The notes under the pieces are model-generated. The model saw nothing but the letters and a program-made list of their open reading frames with translations. It ran no database searches and was not told the DNA's origin. 64,000 nt of DNA from NCBI RefSeq assembly GCF_023822005.2, contig NZ_CP098806.1, positions 4,278,001-4,342,000 on the forward strand, read 5' to 3'. The stretch is from Dyadobacter fanqingshengii. GTDB taxonomy: Bacteria; Bacteroidota; Bacteroidia; Cytophagales; Spirosomataceae. Below are positions 29,993 to 38,582 of this stretch, piece after piece. Made by a program: the position numbers and the translations under genes. Each line of letters opens with the position of its first letter. Within the stretch, counting starts at the first letter, position 1.

Positions 29993-30988
29993 TTAACGCT
30001 TGATCCGGCCGGAAGTCTCTCCCTGCCTGATCGCTTCAACTTCCTGAATAGTGGATATCAGTGCGTCCCCTTCAATAGTATGTTTCAAAGCCGAAGCCGC
30101 AACACCAAATTCCAGTGCCTTTTGCTGATCATTAAAAGTAATCAATCCGTGGATCAAACCGGCTATGAATGCGTCTCCGCCACCAACTCTGTCAATAATC
30201 GGGTTGATTTCTGTGTCGGCTGTCTCCAAAAGCTCTTTTCCGTTCCAGAGATATGCCCTTAGCAGGTTGTGGGAAGCACTGATGGATGTCCGTTTTGTAT
30301 CAACAATCGTCTTTACTTGCGGATATGCCTTCTGTAAATTGACGCACGATTCAACAAAATCGTTTCCTTCAATGCCAAAAATCTCCTTTATATTTTCGCT
30401 GTTTGCAATAACAATGTCAGTTCCGGCGGTCAGTTCAGGCAGGATGTCGGATGGTTTTTTACCGTATTTCCACAAATTGGCCCGGTAAAAAATATCCCCT
30501 GAAACGGTAAGTCCTAATTTTCTGGCTGCTTTAATGCCATCCAGAAGCGCATCTGCTGCTCCCTGCGAAAGTGCCGGTGTAATGCCCGCCCAATGAAACC
30601 ATTTGGCATCTTTCAAAATGCTTTCCCAATCAATTTCTTTCGGATCTATTTCTGCTAATGACGAATTAGCCCTGTCGTAAACGATCTGACTGCCGCGCAA
30701 TGCTGCACCTGTTTCCAGGAAATAAACAGCCATTCTGGGGCCTCCGTAAATGATATGGGAAACATCAACACCATGAAAATGAAGATATTGTGCCGCAGCC
30801 CTGCCAATCGGCGAGTCGGGGAAGCGGGTTACGTGGGCCGTATGATGTCCCCAATAAGCCAATGCCGTGGAGACATTCGCTTCTCCGCCGGCATAAGTGA
30901 CATTCAGTTGACGTGCTTGTTCAAAACGGGAAAAACCTGGTGTAGAAAGCCGCATAAGGACTTCTCCAAAAGAAACTATTTGAGCCAT
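29993..30988 (-). CDS. kdgK: 2-dehydro-3-deoxygluconate kinase (PfkB family)
   Basis: Phosphorylates KDG, the product of the uronate dehydratases, to KDPG for kdgA. The 331-residue protein is a PfkB carbohydrate kinase: it starts AQIVSFGEVLMRLSTPG, has the GGEANVSTALAYWG substrate region near residue 34, and the ATP-binding active-site segment DRVGGGDAFIAGLIHGL near 265 with the catalytic Asp in GGGD, where most members have GAGD. Placement between uxaC (14 bp) and kdgA supports the substrate assignment. Confidence 0.9.
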   Translation of the reverse strand: MAQIVSFGEVLMRLSTPGFSRFEQARQLNVTYAGGEANVSTALAYWGHHTAHVTRFPDSPIGRAAAQYLHFHGVDVSHIIYGGPRMAVYFLETGAALRGSQIVYDRANSSLAEIDPKEIDWESILKDAKWFHWAGITPALSQGAADALLDGIKAARKLGLTVSGDIFYRANLWKYGKKPSDILPELTAGTDIVIANSENIKEIFGIEGNDFVESCVNLQKAYPQVKTIVDTKRTSISASHNLLRAYLWNGKELLETADTEINPIIDRVGGGDAFIAGLIHGLITFNDQQKALEFGVAASALKHTIEGDALISTIQEVEAIRQGETSGRIKR

Positions 30989-31002
30989 AACCGTAAACCT
31001 AC

Positions 31003-32427
31003 CTAAAATCCGAAATAATTACTTGCATTCCGATAAGAAATGTCTTCTACAAGTTTTCCGAGCCATTGGATATCATTAGGAAGCTCACCGTTTTCGACAT
31101 CATTACCAATTATGTTGCAAAGAATCCTGCGGAAATATTCGTGGCGCGGATAAGATAAGAAACTGCGCGAGTCGGTGAGCATGCCTACAAAACGGCTCAA
31201 TAAGCCCATATTGGACAATGCGTTCATCTGGCGTTCCATTCCGTCTTTCTGATCCAGATACCACCAGCCAGAGCCAAACTGCATTTTGCCAGCAATGGTG
31301 CCATCATTATAATTGCCTGTCATCGTGGCAAGCACTTCATTATCGGCCGGATTGAGGTTGTAAAGAATTGTTTTAGCAAGCTGATCCGTTGAATCCAGTT
31401 TGTTGAAAAACCTGGACATAGCCTGCGCCTGGCTGTAATCGCCGATAGAATCCCAGCCTGTATCCGGGCCAAGTTCACGCAGCATACGCGCATTGTTGTT
31501 ACGCAATGCGCCCAGGTGGAACTGTTGCGTCCAGGTTTTTGCGTGATCCATTTTTGCCGTTTCAAAAAGGACCATTGATTTAAATGCTTCGCGCTGCAAG
31601 TCACTGGGAAGCTGGCCATTTCGGGCAGCTGTAAATGCTTGTTTCGCGGCTTCTTCGTCGAATGTTGCGTAAATGTGCTCCAAACCGTGATCGGAAAGCT
31701 TGCCACCCATGGATGCAAAAAAATCGTGGCGGTTCTGCAATGCGGCTAAGAGGCTCTCATATGTGGTGATTTCTCCCACGCCCGAAGTCTCGCCAAGCTT
31801 GGAGAGATATTGGTTAAATTCCTCGGGCGAGTCGATGAGTAACATGGCCTTGTCCGGGCGGAAAGTGGGCAGCACTTTAATGTCAAACCCGCTGTCTTTG
31901 ATCAATTGATGGTTAGAAAGCGAGTCAGTTGGATCATCCGTTGTGCAGATGATCTTCACATTCATCCGTTTTAAAAGGTTTTTTACAGAAAAATCAGGCT
32001 GTTTCAGTTTTGCCGAACATTCTTCATAAATCTCCCTTGCCGAATCTTTATTTAATAAAATATCAATGTCGAAATAGCGCAGCAATTCAAGGTGTGTCCA
32101 ATGATACAGCGGGTTACGCATGGTGTAAGGCACGGTAATCGCCCACTGCTCAAATTTTTCCCAATCGCTCGCATCACCTGTACAAAAGCGCTCGTTAATG
32201 CCATTTGCACGCATTGCCCGCCATTTGTAATGATCACCATACAGCCAGATCTGCGTGATATTCTCGAACTGCTTATCCGCCGCGATCTGATCGGGAGGAA
32301 GGTGGCAGTGATAATCAATGATCGGCATTTCTTTGGCATAATCATGATAAAGAACGCGCGCAGTTTCCGAACGAAGCAGAAAATCGTCCGATATGAATGT
32401 CTTTTGTGCAGTAGCGATTGTTGTCAT
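31003..32427 (-). CDS. uxaC: Glucuronate (uronate) isomerase
   Basis: Converts glucuronate to fructuronate and galacturonate to tagaturonate, the entry step of hexuronate degradation in the cytoplasm. The 474-residue protein has the family N-terminus with PIIDYHCHLPPDQIA (metal-site His residues) near residue 35, ICTTDDPTDS near 169, and the C-terminal DSRSFLSYPRHEYFRRILCN. Length is normal. Its start directly abuts the uxuA stop, with no intervening base. Confidence 0.96.
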   Translation of the reverse strand: MTTIATAQKTFISDDFLLRSETARVLYHDYAKEMPIIDYHCHLPPDQIAADKQFENITQIWLYGDHYKWRAMRANGINERFCTGDASDWEKFEQWAITVPYTMRNPLYHWTHLELLRYFDIDILLNKDSAREIYEECSAKLKQPDFSVKNLLKRMNVKIICTTDDPTDSLSNHQLIKDSGFDIKVLPTFRPDKAMLLIDSPEEFNQYLSKLGETSGVGEITTYESLLAALQNRHDFFASMGGKLSDHGLEHIYATFDEEAAKQAFTAARNGQLPSDLQREAFKSMVLFETAKMDHAKTWTQQFHLGALRNNNARMLRELGPDTGWDSIGDYSQAQAMSRFFNKLDSTDQLAKTILYNLNPADNEVLATMTGNYNDGTIAGKMQFGSGWWYLDQKDGMERQMNALSNMGLLSRFVGMLTDSRSFLSYPRHEYFRRILCNIIGNDVENGELPNDIQWLGKLVEDISYRNASNYFGF

Positions 32428-33624
32428 TTATTTGTTCGGATAACTTCTCTCAATAGCATATTCCAATCCACGCAACTCAGCCAGTCCGCGCAGGCGGCCG
32501 ATGGCGGTGTATCCCGGATTTGTTCTTTTTGTGCCGGACAGATCGTCGAGCATTCTGTGACCGTGATCCGGGCGGAATGGCATTCTTAAATCTGTCCTAC
32601 CAGCTTCAATGCGTCGTTTTTGCTCGGTAAGCAATGCTTTCATGACATGATACATGTCCACGTCCCCGTCCAAATGATCCGCCTCGTAGAAACTTCCGTC
32701 GTGTTCTCTCTTCGTTGCCCGCAAATGGATGAAATGAATGCGGTTGCCCAGTCTGTCCACCATGCCGCTTAGATCATTATCCGGTCTTACGCCATAGGAA
32801 CCCGTGCAAAAGCAGATGCCATTGGCCTCATTATCATATGCTTCCAACAATAACAATGCATCATTCTCTGTGCTTACCACTCTTGGAAGTCCTAAAATAG
32901 GATACGGAGGATCATCCGGATGAATCGCCAGCCTCACACCAGCCTCTGCGGCCACGGGCGCTATGGCCTGAATGAATTGATACAAATGCGTCCTCAATTC
33001 AAGATCACCTACATGCGCATATGCACTCAATGCAGTCCTGAATTCTTCAATGGTGAAGCTCTCTTCCGACCCGGGTAAACCTGCGATAATGTTCCTTACC
33101 AGCTTCGTAACTGCTGCCTCTTCCGCGTTATCCAGCCAGTTTCTGGCTTTTTTCTTTTGTTCGTCGCTGTATATTTCCTGCGCTTCAGGTCTTTTTAAAA
33201 GATAAAGATCAAAAGCTGCAAAATGTGTTGCATCAAATCGCAAACCTGTTGACCCATCCTTCATAGGCGCGTCCAGATCGGTTCTGGTCCAGTCCAGAAT
33301 GGGCATGAAATTGTAACAGACGGTGTCTATGCCGCATGCGCCCAAATTCACTAAGGTTTGCTGGTAATTTTTTATATATCGTTCAAAATCGCCGGTCCGG
33401 GTTTTGATCGCTTCATGCACCGGAACACTTTCCACCACCGACCACGTCAGCCCGGCTTGTTCGATCATTTCCTTACGTGCCTTTATTTCAGCGATTTCCC
33501 ACACCTCCCCGTTACGGATATGGTGTAATGCTGTTACGATTCCTGTTGCTCCTGCCTGGCGGACGTCCTGTAATGTTACGGGGTCATTGGGGCCAAACCA
33601 ACGCCATGTTTGTTCTAATGCCAT
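32428..33624 (-). CDS. uxuA: Mannonate dehydratase
   Basis: Dehydrates mannonate to KDG in glucuronate degradation; an Fe2+/Mn2+-dependent TIM-barrel enzyme. The 398-residue protein starts [18 protein letters not shown], the classic UxuA opening, and contains [19 protein letters not shown] near residue 215 and FHIHLRATK-type [19 protein letters not shown] near 294, which hold metal-binding His and Arg residues. It lies 8 bp after the ECF sigma gene and touches uxaC, so all three are co-transcribed. Confidence 0.96.
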   Translation of the reverse strand: MALEQTWRWFGPNDPVTLQDVRQAGATGIVTALHHIRNGEVWEIAEIKARKEMIEQAGLTWSVVESVPVHEAIKTRTGDFERYIKNYQQTLVNLGACGIDTVCYNFMPILDWTRTDLDAPMKDGSTGLRFDATHFAAFDLYLLKRPEAQEIYSDEQKKKARNWLDNAEEAAVTKLVRNIIAGLPGSEESFTIEEFRTALSAYAHVGDLELRTHLYQFIQAIAPVAAEAGVRLAIHPDDPPYPILGLPRVVSTENDALLLLEAYDNEANGICFCTGSYGVRPDNDLSGMVDRLGNRIHFIHLRATKREHDGSFYEADHLDGDVDMYHVMKALLTEQKRRIEAGRTDLRMPFRPDHGHRMLDDLSGTKRTNPGYTAIGRLRGLAELRGLEYAIERSYPNK

Positions 33625-33632
33625 TGTTATAA

Positions 33633-34244
33633 TTATGCTACTAACCTATGTTCGGGAACGCGTTCGCGCAAGACTTTCAAAGCCCGGCTCATTTGTGTTT
33701 CCACTGTTTTGACTGAAATTTCAAGCTTTTCCGCAATGTCGCGATAACGCAGGCCTTCTTCGCGGCTGAGACGGAAAATGATCTGACATTGCCTTGGCAA
33801 AGCCTGAATGCATCCTTCCACGTGATCGAAAAACTCATTGAAAGTCAGTTCCTCAACAGGCGAAAAATGATCTGCGTGAGACATATTCCACTGCACCGAA
33901 TCCAGCGATTCCCGCTCATTCTGCCGGTGGATCCTGAGTTTCAGGTAATCCAGCGCCTGATTTCTCACTGCTCTGTAAATGTAAGCCTGAAACGAAGTAT
34001 GCACTTCAATCTGCTCGCGATTTTTCCAAAGTTTTACAAACACATCAGAAACAACTTCCTCCGCAATCTCCCGTGTAATCACCACACGCATTGCATAATT
34101 ACAAAGAGATCTGTAATGATGTGTAAACAATTCACGAAAAGCATGGTAATCTCCGGTTGCCACCACTTTGCCAAATAAATTTTCCAAAGCACTTTTCTGG
34201 GAATGGGCAGATGGTAGGGTGTTGGTAAATGATTTTGCTTCCAT
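33633..34244 (-). CDS. ECF-type RNA polymerase sigma factor heading the hexuronate genes
   Basis: A 203-residue FecI-like sigma factor with region 2 ([41 protein letters not shown]) and region 4 ([48 protein letters not shown]). No anti-sigma (FecR) gene and no SusC/SusD pair lie next to it, which is unusual for this class. It is 8 bp upstream of uxuA on the same strand and so appears to be the first gene of the hexuronate operon. Whether it drives that operon or responds to something else cannot be told from sequence. Confidence 0.88.
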   Translation of the reverse strand: MEAKSFTNTLPSAHSQKSALENLFGKVVATGDYHAFRELFTHHYRSLCNYAMRVVITREIAEEVVSDVFVKLWKNREQIEVHTSFQAYIYRAVRNQALDYLKLRIHRQNERESLDSVQWNMSHADHFSPVEELTFNEFFDHVEGCIQALPRQCQIIFRLSREEGLRYRDIAEKLEISVKTVETQMSRALKVLRERVPEHRLVA

Positions 34245-34386
34245 TAATGAGCTAGGTTAATTATAGAAAATTTCCAGGATTAGTAGTGGTGTGAGGTGCA
34301 CTGGCCTCGTCAACAATGAACCTAGTTTAACCATTGGTTCGTTGATACACAAAATATAATCTTGAAAAAAATCAATAAATCTACGC

Positions 34387-34431
34387 AACCGTTCCCGGAA
34401 CCGTTCCCGTTTCCGTAATTTTTCCCGGAAC
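34387..34431. promoter_or_regulatory. Repeated palindromes between the ECF sigma and LacI-type genes
   Basis: GTTCCCGGAAC at 34391-34401 is a palindrome with one central base, and TTTCCCGGAAC at 34421-34431 is a near copy; centres are exactly 30 bp apart, about three helical turns. A direct repeat AACCGTTCCCG (34387-34397, 34399-34409) overlaps the first. The block lies 91 bp before the LacI-type ATG and 143 bp before the sigma ATG, a good place for a shared operator. Bases resembling the GGAAC -35 motif of ECF promoters also occur here. Confidence 0.45.
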
Positions 34432-34521
34432 TTGGTGCATACTTTGTAATTTGTGCAACAAACCGGAATTAGCGCATTCTTTATACAAATTGTTGCAATT
34501 GTATTATTCCCATACTGCTCC

Positions 34522-35550
34522 ATGAAAAAGGTCTCTATCACCATTAAAGAAATTGCCAGGCAGCTCAACATTTCGAAATCAACCGTGTCGCGGGCACTGC
34601 GTGACAGCAGCGAAATCAGTGAAGAGACGAAAAATAAGGTCATCGAGCTGGCGGAAAAACTTAATTATTACCCCAATCCCATAGCGATCAGCTTGCTCAA
34701 AAACCGCACGCAGACGATTGGCGTGATCGTGCCTGACATTGCGAACCGGTTTTACTCATCCGCCATCGGCGGCGTAGAGGACATCGCGTACAGCAGGGGT
34801 TACCATACAATGATCTACCAAAGCCATGAACTACTCGAAAGGGAACGGTCGGCCTCACGGCACATTGCTTCCCGGCGCGTTGACGGCCTCATTGTAGCCA
34901 TTTCCAGCCAGTCGGAGAACATTGATCATTTTGTGTCTTTGCAGGAACAAGGCATTCCGGTCGTGTTTTTTGATCGGGTAAGTGATGCTATGCAGACGCA
35001 TAAGGTGCGTGTAGATGACTATAAGGGCGCATTTGAAGCTACGGAACACCTTATTAAGAGAGGCTGCAAACGAATTGCGCATATTGCAGGCCCCAAGCCC
35101 GTTTCCATCACCCGCTTTCGTTTGGAAGGTTATAAGGATGCTTTACGGAAATACGACATTGATTTTAAAGAAGAATGGGTCTTGCACAGCGAAATAACGC
35201 AATCCGGCGGAACAGAGCGCACTTACCAGCTCATGGCATTACGCGAGCGCCCCGATGCGATCTTTGGAGCAAGTGACCGCATCACCATGGGCATCCACTG
35301 GGCGCTGCGACAGCTTGGTTACCGTATGCCGGACGACGTTGCGGTGGTAGGTTTCTGCGATCTGGCGATGTCATCATTACTTGATCCGCCGGTCAGCTCG
35401 GTGACACAGCCATCTTTTGAAATGGGTCAGCAGGCTACGTCACTGCTTCTGGATCTGATCGAAAGCAAAAATACCCCGGCCGAATATGAGACCAGGGTAT
35501 TGCCTTCAAATCTTGTAATTAATAAATCTTCAATGCGGGTTACCCGGTAA
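34522..35550 (+). CDS. LacI-family transcriptional regulator, probably of the hexuronate genes
   Basis: A 342-residue LacI/GalR repressor-type protein. The N-terminal helix-turn-helix reads ITIKEIARQLNISKSTVSRAL followed by the hinge region NYYPNPIAISLLKNRTQTIGVIVPDI. The periplasmic-binding-protein-like domain fills the rest, ending in TSLLLDLIESK. The ATG at 34522 is chosen since the frame extension to 34453 adds a hydrophobic stretch foreign to the family. It is divergent from the ECF sigma-uxuA operon, and this context suggests a uronate or a downstream intermediate as ligand. Its 3' end overlaps the convergent DUF349 gene by 11 bp. Confidence 0.92.
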   Translation: MKKVSITIKEIARQLNISKSTVSRALRDSSEISEETKNKVIELAEKLNYYPNPIAISLLKNRTQTIGVIVPDIANRFYSSAIGGVEDIAYSRGYHTMIYQSHELLERERSASRHIASRRVDGLIVAISSQSENIDHFVSLQEQGIPVVFFDRVSDAMQTHKVRVDDYKGAFEATEHLIKRGCKRIAHIAGPKPVSITRFRLEGYKDALRKYDIDFKEEWVLHSEITQSGGTERTYQLMALRERPDAIFGASDRITMGIHWALRQLGYRMPDDVAVVGFCDLAMSSLLDPPVSSVTQPSFEMGQQATSLLLDLIESKNTPAEYETRVLPSNLVINKSSMRVTR

Positions 35551-36820
35551 TCGTCTTCAGCTTTCTTTCGAACTCTGAAAGGATCTTTTCTTTCATCTGT
35601 ACTTTCCGCTTCTGAATGTTGATGCGGCCGGCTGCCTGCTTATCTTGCTCAGGATCGCCAGTTGCTGTCCGGTCAAATTCAAGTATAGCAAATTCCAGGT
35701 CACTTTTTTCGCGTTTCGCAAGCCATTCCAGCTCTCTGTATTTCGTTCTGAGCTGCTCCTCAGGGCTTTTCATTTCGAATGCCGGATATTTACGGCTGAT
35801 GACACGGGCAAGATAACTAAGTTCAAATATCTTGTCACAAACCATTCTGAAACGTTCCGCAAGCTCTTTATCTGCCATTTTGAAAGGAATTTTGATTTCC
35901 TTCCATTTGCTCAAAAGCACTTTTGCTTCCTGCGAAGCTTCAATAATGTCTGGCGAGCGAAGCAATGTTTCGGCTTGTTGAAGTAGTTTCTGCTGCTCAA
36001 CGATCCGTGGGTCAACGCGTACTTTCGGCTCAATTCCCTTGGCCAGATTGTATTTGTCATAAAACAATTTCAAAAAGTGCCTGTAAGCCTTATTCACCTT
36101 GAAAAAGCGCTTTGGTGGCACTTCTCCGATGTTGTTCCAGGCGTTGCGCACTTCCCTTGCTTTCTGATAAGCATCGTCAAGATCACGTGAATAGCTGAGC
36201 GTTTTGGTGATCTTGATCAGCTTTTCGTACTCTTCTATACGGAACTGATTGATTTTGTTCTGTTCATCGAAATAATCCCTTCTGCGTTGGAAGAAATCGT
36301 CCAGGATGGTTTGAAATGTTGTTTCAACTTCTTCCTGATATTCTTTCTCAACGGGCCCTGTGCGAATCCATTTGGCTTTTATCTCCTGAATCTGATCCGT
36401 TGCTGCGGTGTAATCTTCAATAGCCGCTGCCACTTTCACATCTTCGATCAATGCGCGTTTGATTTCCAGGTTTTTAAGTTGATTAACTTCGATCAAACCT
36501 TTCAGATATTCCTCTTTCTCTTCCAGTCTTTGCAACAACGGAACAAAGTCCCCGAGTGCATCAAAACCTTTAAGCTTACGTTGAAGCTGGATTAGCTTGG
36601 TCAGATAAGAACCCTTGTTAAGTGCCTCATCTATTTCTTGTTCCAACTGCTCCACTTTGTTCAGAACGATATTAAAACGATTTTTAAAATAATCAATCGC
36701 TTCCTGCTCTGTTCTCTTTACTTCTCCAATTTGCCGGTCGGGGAATTCCAAATACCCCTTTAAAAATACTTTGCTGTCTTTAACATAGCCGTATTCATCA
36801 TTCAACGTGGCATTTTCCAT
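35540..36820 (-). CDS. DUF349 domain protein
   Basis: A 426-residue cytoplasmic protein made of repeated helical units of the DUF349 type, for example IKAKWIRTGPVEKEYQEEVETTFQ, EVRNAWNNIGEVPPKRFFKVNKAY and LSKWKEIKIPFKMADKELAERF, each with the W-x-x-x-G-P/V-P pattern. Coiled-coil tendency is strong throughout. No biochemical function is established for the bacterial family. It is divergent from ettA (70 bp between start codons) and overlaps the LacI-type gene at its 3' end by 11 bp. Confidence 0.88.
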   Translation of the reverse strand: MENATLNDEYGYVKDSKVFLKGYLEFPDRQIGEVKRTEQEAIDYFKNRFNIVLNKVEQLEQEIDEALNKGSYLTKLIQLQRKLKGFDALGDFVPLLQRLEEKEEYLKGLIEVNQLKNLEIKRALIEDVKVAAAIEDYTAATDQIQEIKAKWIRTGPVEKEYQEEVETTFQTILDDFFQRRRDYFDEQNKINQFRIEEYEKLIKITKTLSYSRDLDDAYQKAREVRNAWNNIGEVPPKRFFKVNKAYRHFLKLFYDKYNLAKGIEPKVRVDPRIVEQQKLLQQAETLLRSPDIIEASQEAKVLLSKWKEIKIPFKMADKELAERFRMVCDKIFELSYLARVISRKYPAFEMKSPEEQLRTKYRELEWLAKREKSDLEFAILEFDRTATGDPEQDKQAAGRINIQKRKVQMKEKILSEFERKLKTITG

Positions 36821-36890
36821 TCTTTCAATTTTTTTATCTGCTAAGTGTAGGGATAATAACGATATTTGTTACGCACAAATTAAACAAAAA

Positions 36891-38558
36891 ATGAGTAACG
36901 AAACCATTATTTTCTCAATGTCGGGGGTTAACAAAATCATTCCTCCTAACCGGCATATCATTAAAAACATCTATTTATCCTTTTTTTATGGTGCTAAAAT
37001 CGGGGTTTTAGGTTTAAACGGATCAGGTAAATCAACGCTTTTACGCGTTATAGCAGGAATTGATAAGGATATTCAGGGAGACGTGGTTTTTTCTCCGGGC
37101 TATTCGGTCGGAATGCTTGAACAAGAACCCAAACTAGACGCGACCAAAACTGTAAGAGAGGTTGTAGAAGAAGGAGTTCAGGAAATTGTTGACCTTTTGA
37201 AGGAGTATGACAAGATCAATGAGGCATTTGGCGAGGAGGATGCAGATTTTGACAAACTCCTTGAACGTCAGGGGGAAGTGCAGGAAAAGCTGGATTCGAC
37301 AGACGCATGGAACCTGGATAACAGGTTGGAAATCGCGATGGACGCGCTGCGTTGCCCGCCCTCAGATACATTGGTTTCGACGCTTTCGGGTGGTGAAAAA
37401 CGTAGGGTTGCATTGTGCCGGCTTTTGCTTCGTCAGCCTGATGTACTGCTCCTGGATGAGCCTACCAACCACTTGGATGCCGAATCGGTTTTATGGCTGG
37501 AAGAGCATTTGAGACAATATAAAGGAACCGTTATTGCCGTTACCCACGATCGTTACTTCCTGGATAATGTCGCTGGCTGGATCCTCGAACTGGACCGCGG
37601 CGAAGGCATTCCATGGAAAGGAAATTATACTTCCTGGCTTGAACAAAAGCAGGAACGCCTGAAAAAAGAAGAAAAAACAGAGTCGAAACGTCAGAAAACA
37701 TTGCAGCGCGAGCTGGAATGGGTGCGCATGGGCGCGAAAGGACGCCAGGCCAAATCCAAAGCCCGTTTGGGTGCTTACGAGCGCTTGTTGGGTGAAGAAG
37801 GCCGCGAGAAAGAGGAAAAATTGGAGATCTTCATTCCCGCAGGACCTCGTCTTGGGAATAAGGTGATTGAAGCGCATAATGTTTCCATGGGCTTTGGCGA
37901 CAGGCTTTTGTATGAAAACCTAAACTTTGCATTGCCACCGAACGGGATTGTCGGCATTATCGGGCCCAACGGTGCGGGTAAGACGACACTTTTCAAGCTC
38001 ATAACAGGTCAATTGAAACCGCTCGAAGGACATTTTGACGTGGGCGACACGGTGGAACTGGCATATGTGGATCAGGAACATGATAATCTGGATCCTGCCA
38101 AAACCGTTTACCAGAGCATTGCGGACGGAAATGACTGGATCATGATCGCGGGCAAGCAATCGAACGCTCGTGCCTATGTGAGCCGTTTCAACTTCGGCGG
38201 CGGCGACCAGGAAAAGAAAGTCGGAAACTTGTCTGGTGGTGAGAGAAACCGGGTGCATTTGGCCATGACATTGAAAGAGGGTGGCAATTTGCTTTTGCTC
38301 GATGAGCCAACCAATGATTTGGATATCAATACATTAAGAGCACTGGAAGAAGGTTTGGAAAACTTTGCTGGCTGCGCGGTAATTATATCCCACGACCGGT
38401 GGTTCCTGGACCGTGTTGCGACGCATATCCTGGCTTTTGAAGGCGATTCTCAGGTTTATTGGTTTGAAGGAAATTTCTCCGAATATGAAGAAAACCGCAA
38501 GAAACGCATGGGTTCCGATCTGACGCCAAAGCGGATCAAATACAAGAAATTAGCTTAG
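36891..38558 (+). CDS. ettA: Energy-dependent translational throttle protein, ABC-F type
   Basis: A soluble ABC-F ATPase that binds the ribosomal E site and gates the first elongation step according to energy level. The 555-residue protein carries two ATPase domains with Walker A GLNGSGKST near residue 46 and GPNGAGKTT near 360, signatures LSGGEKRR and LSGGERNR, Walker B LLLDEPTNHLD and LLLDEPTNDLD, and no transmembrane helix. A lysine/glutamate-rich linker joins the domains. ATG 36891 (MSNETIIF) is chosen because the upstream frame is not family-like. The mpl gene follows 24 bp later. Confidence 0.95.
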   Translation: MSNETIIFSMSGVNKIIPPNRHIIKNIYLSFFYGAKIGVLGLNGSGKSTLLRVIAGIDKDIQGDVVFSPGYSVGMLEQEPKLDATKTVREVVEEGVQEIVDLLKEYDKINEAFGEEDADFDKLLERQGEVQEKLDSTDAWNLDNRLEIAMDALRCPPSDTLVSTLSGGEKRRVALCRLLLRQPDVLLLDEPTNHLDAESVLWLEEHLRQYKGTVIAVTHDRYFLDNVAGWILELDRGEGIPWKGNYTSWLEQKQERLKKEEKTESKRQKTLQRELEWVRMGAKGRQAKSKARLGAYERLLGEEGREKEEKLEIFIPAGPRLGNKVIEAHNVSMGFGDRLLYENLNFALPPNGIVGIIGPNGAGKTTLFKLITGQLKPLEGHFDVGDTVELAYVDQEHDNLDPAKTVYQSIADGNDWIMIAGKQSNARAYVSRFNFGGGDQEKKVGNLSGGERNRVHLAMTLKEGGNLLLLDEPTNDLDINTLRALEEGLENFAGCAVIISHDRWFLDRVATHILAFEGDSQVYWFEGNFSEYEENRKKRMGSDLTPKRIKYKKLA

Positions 38559-38582
38559 TTAAGAAACAGTTAATCATTATCA

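Noticed and set aside
34257..34643. Minus-strand 128-codon frame over the start of the LacI-type gene
   Set aside because: It is antisense to the clear LacI helix-turn-helix and has no family resemblance or promoter support.
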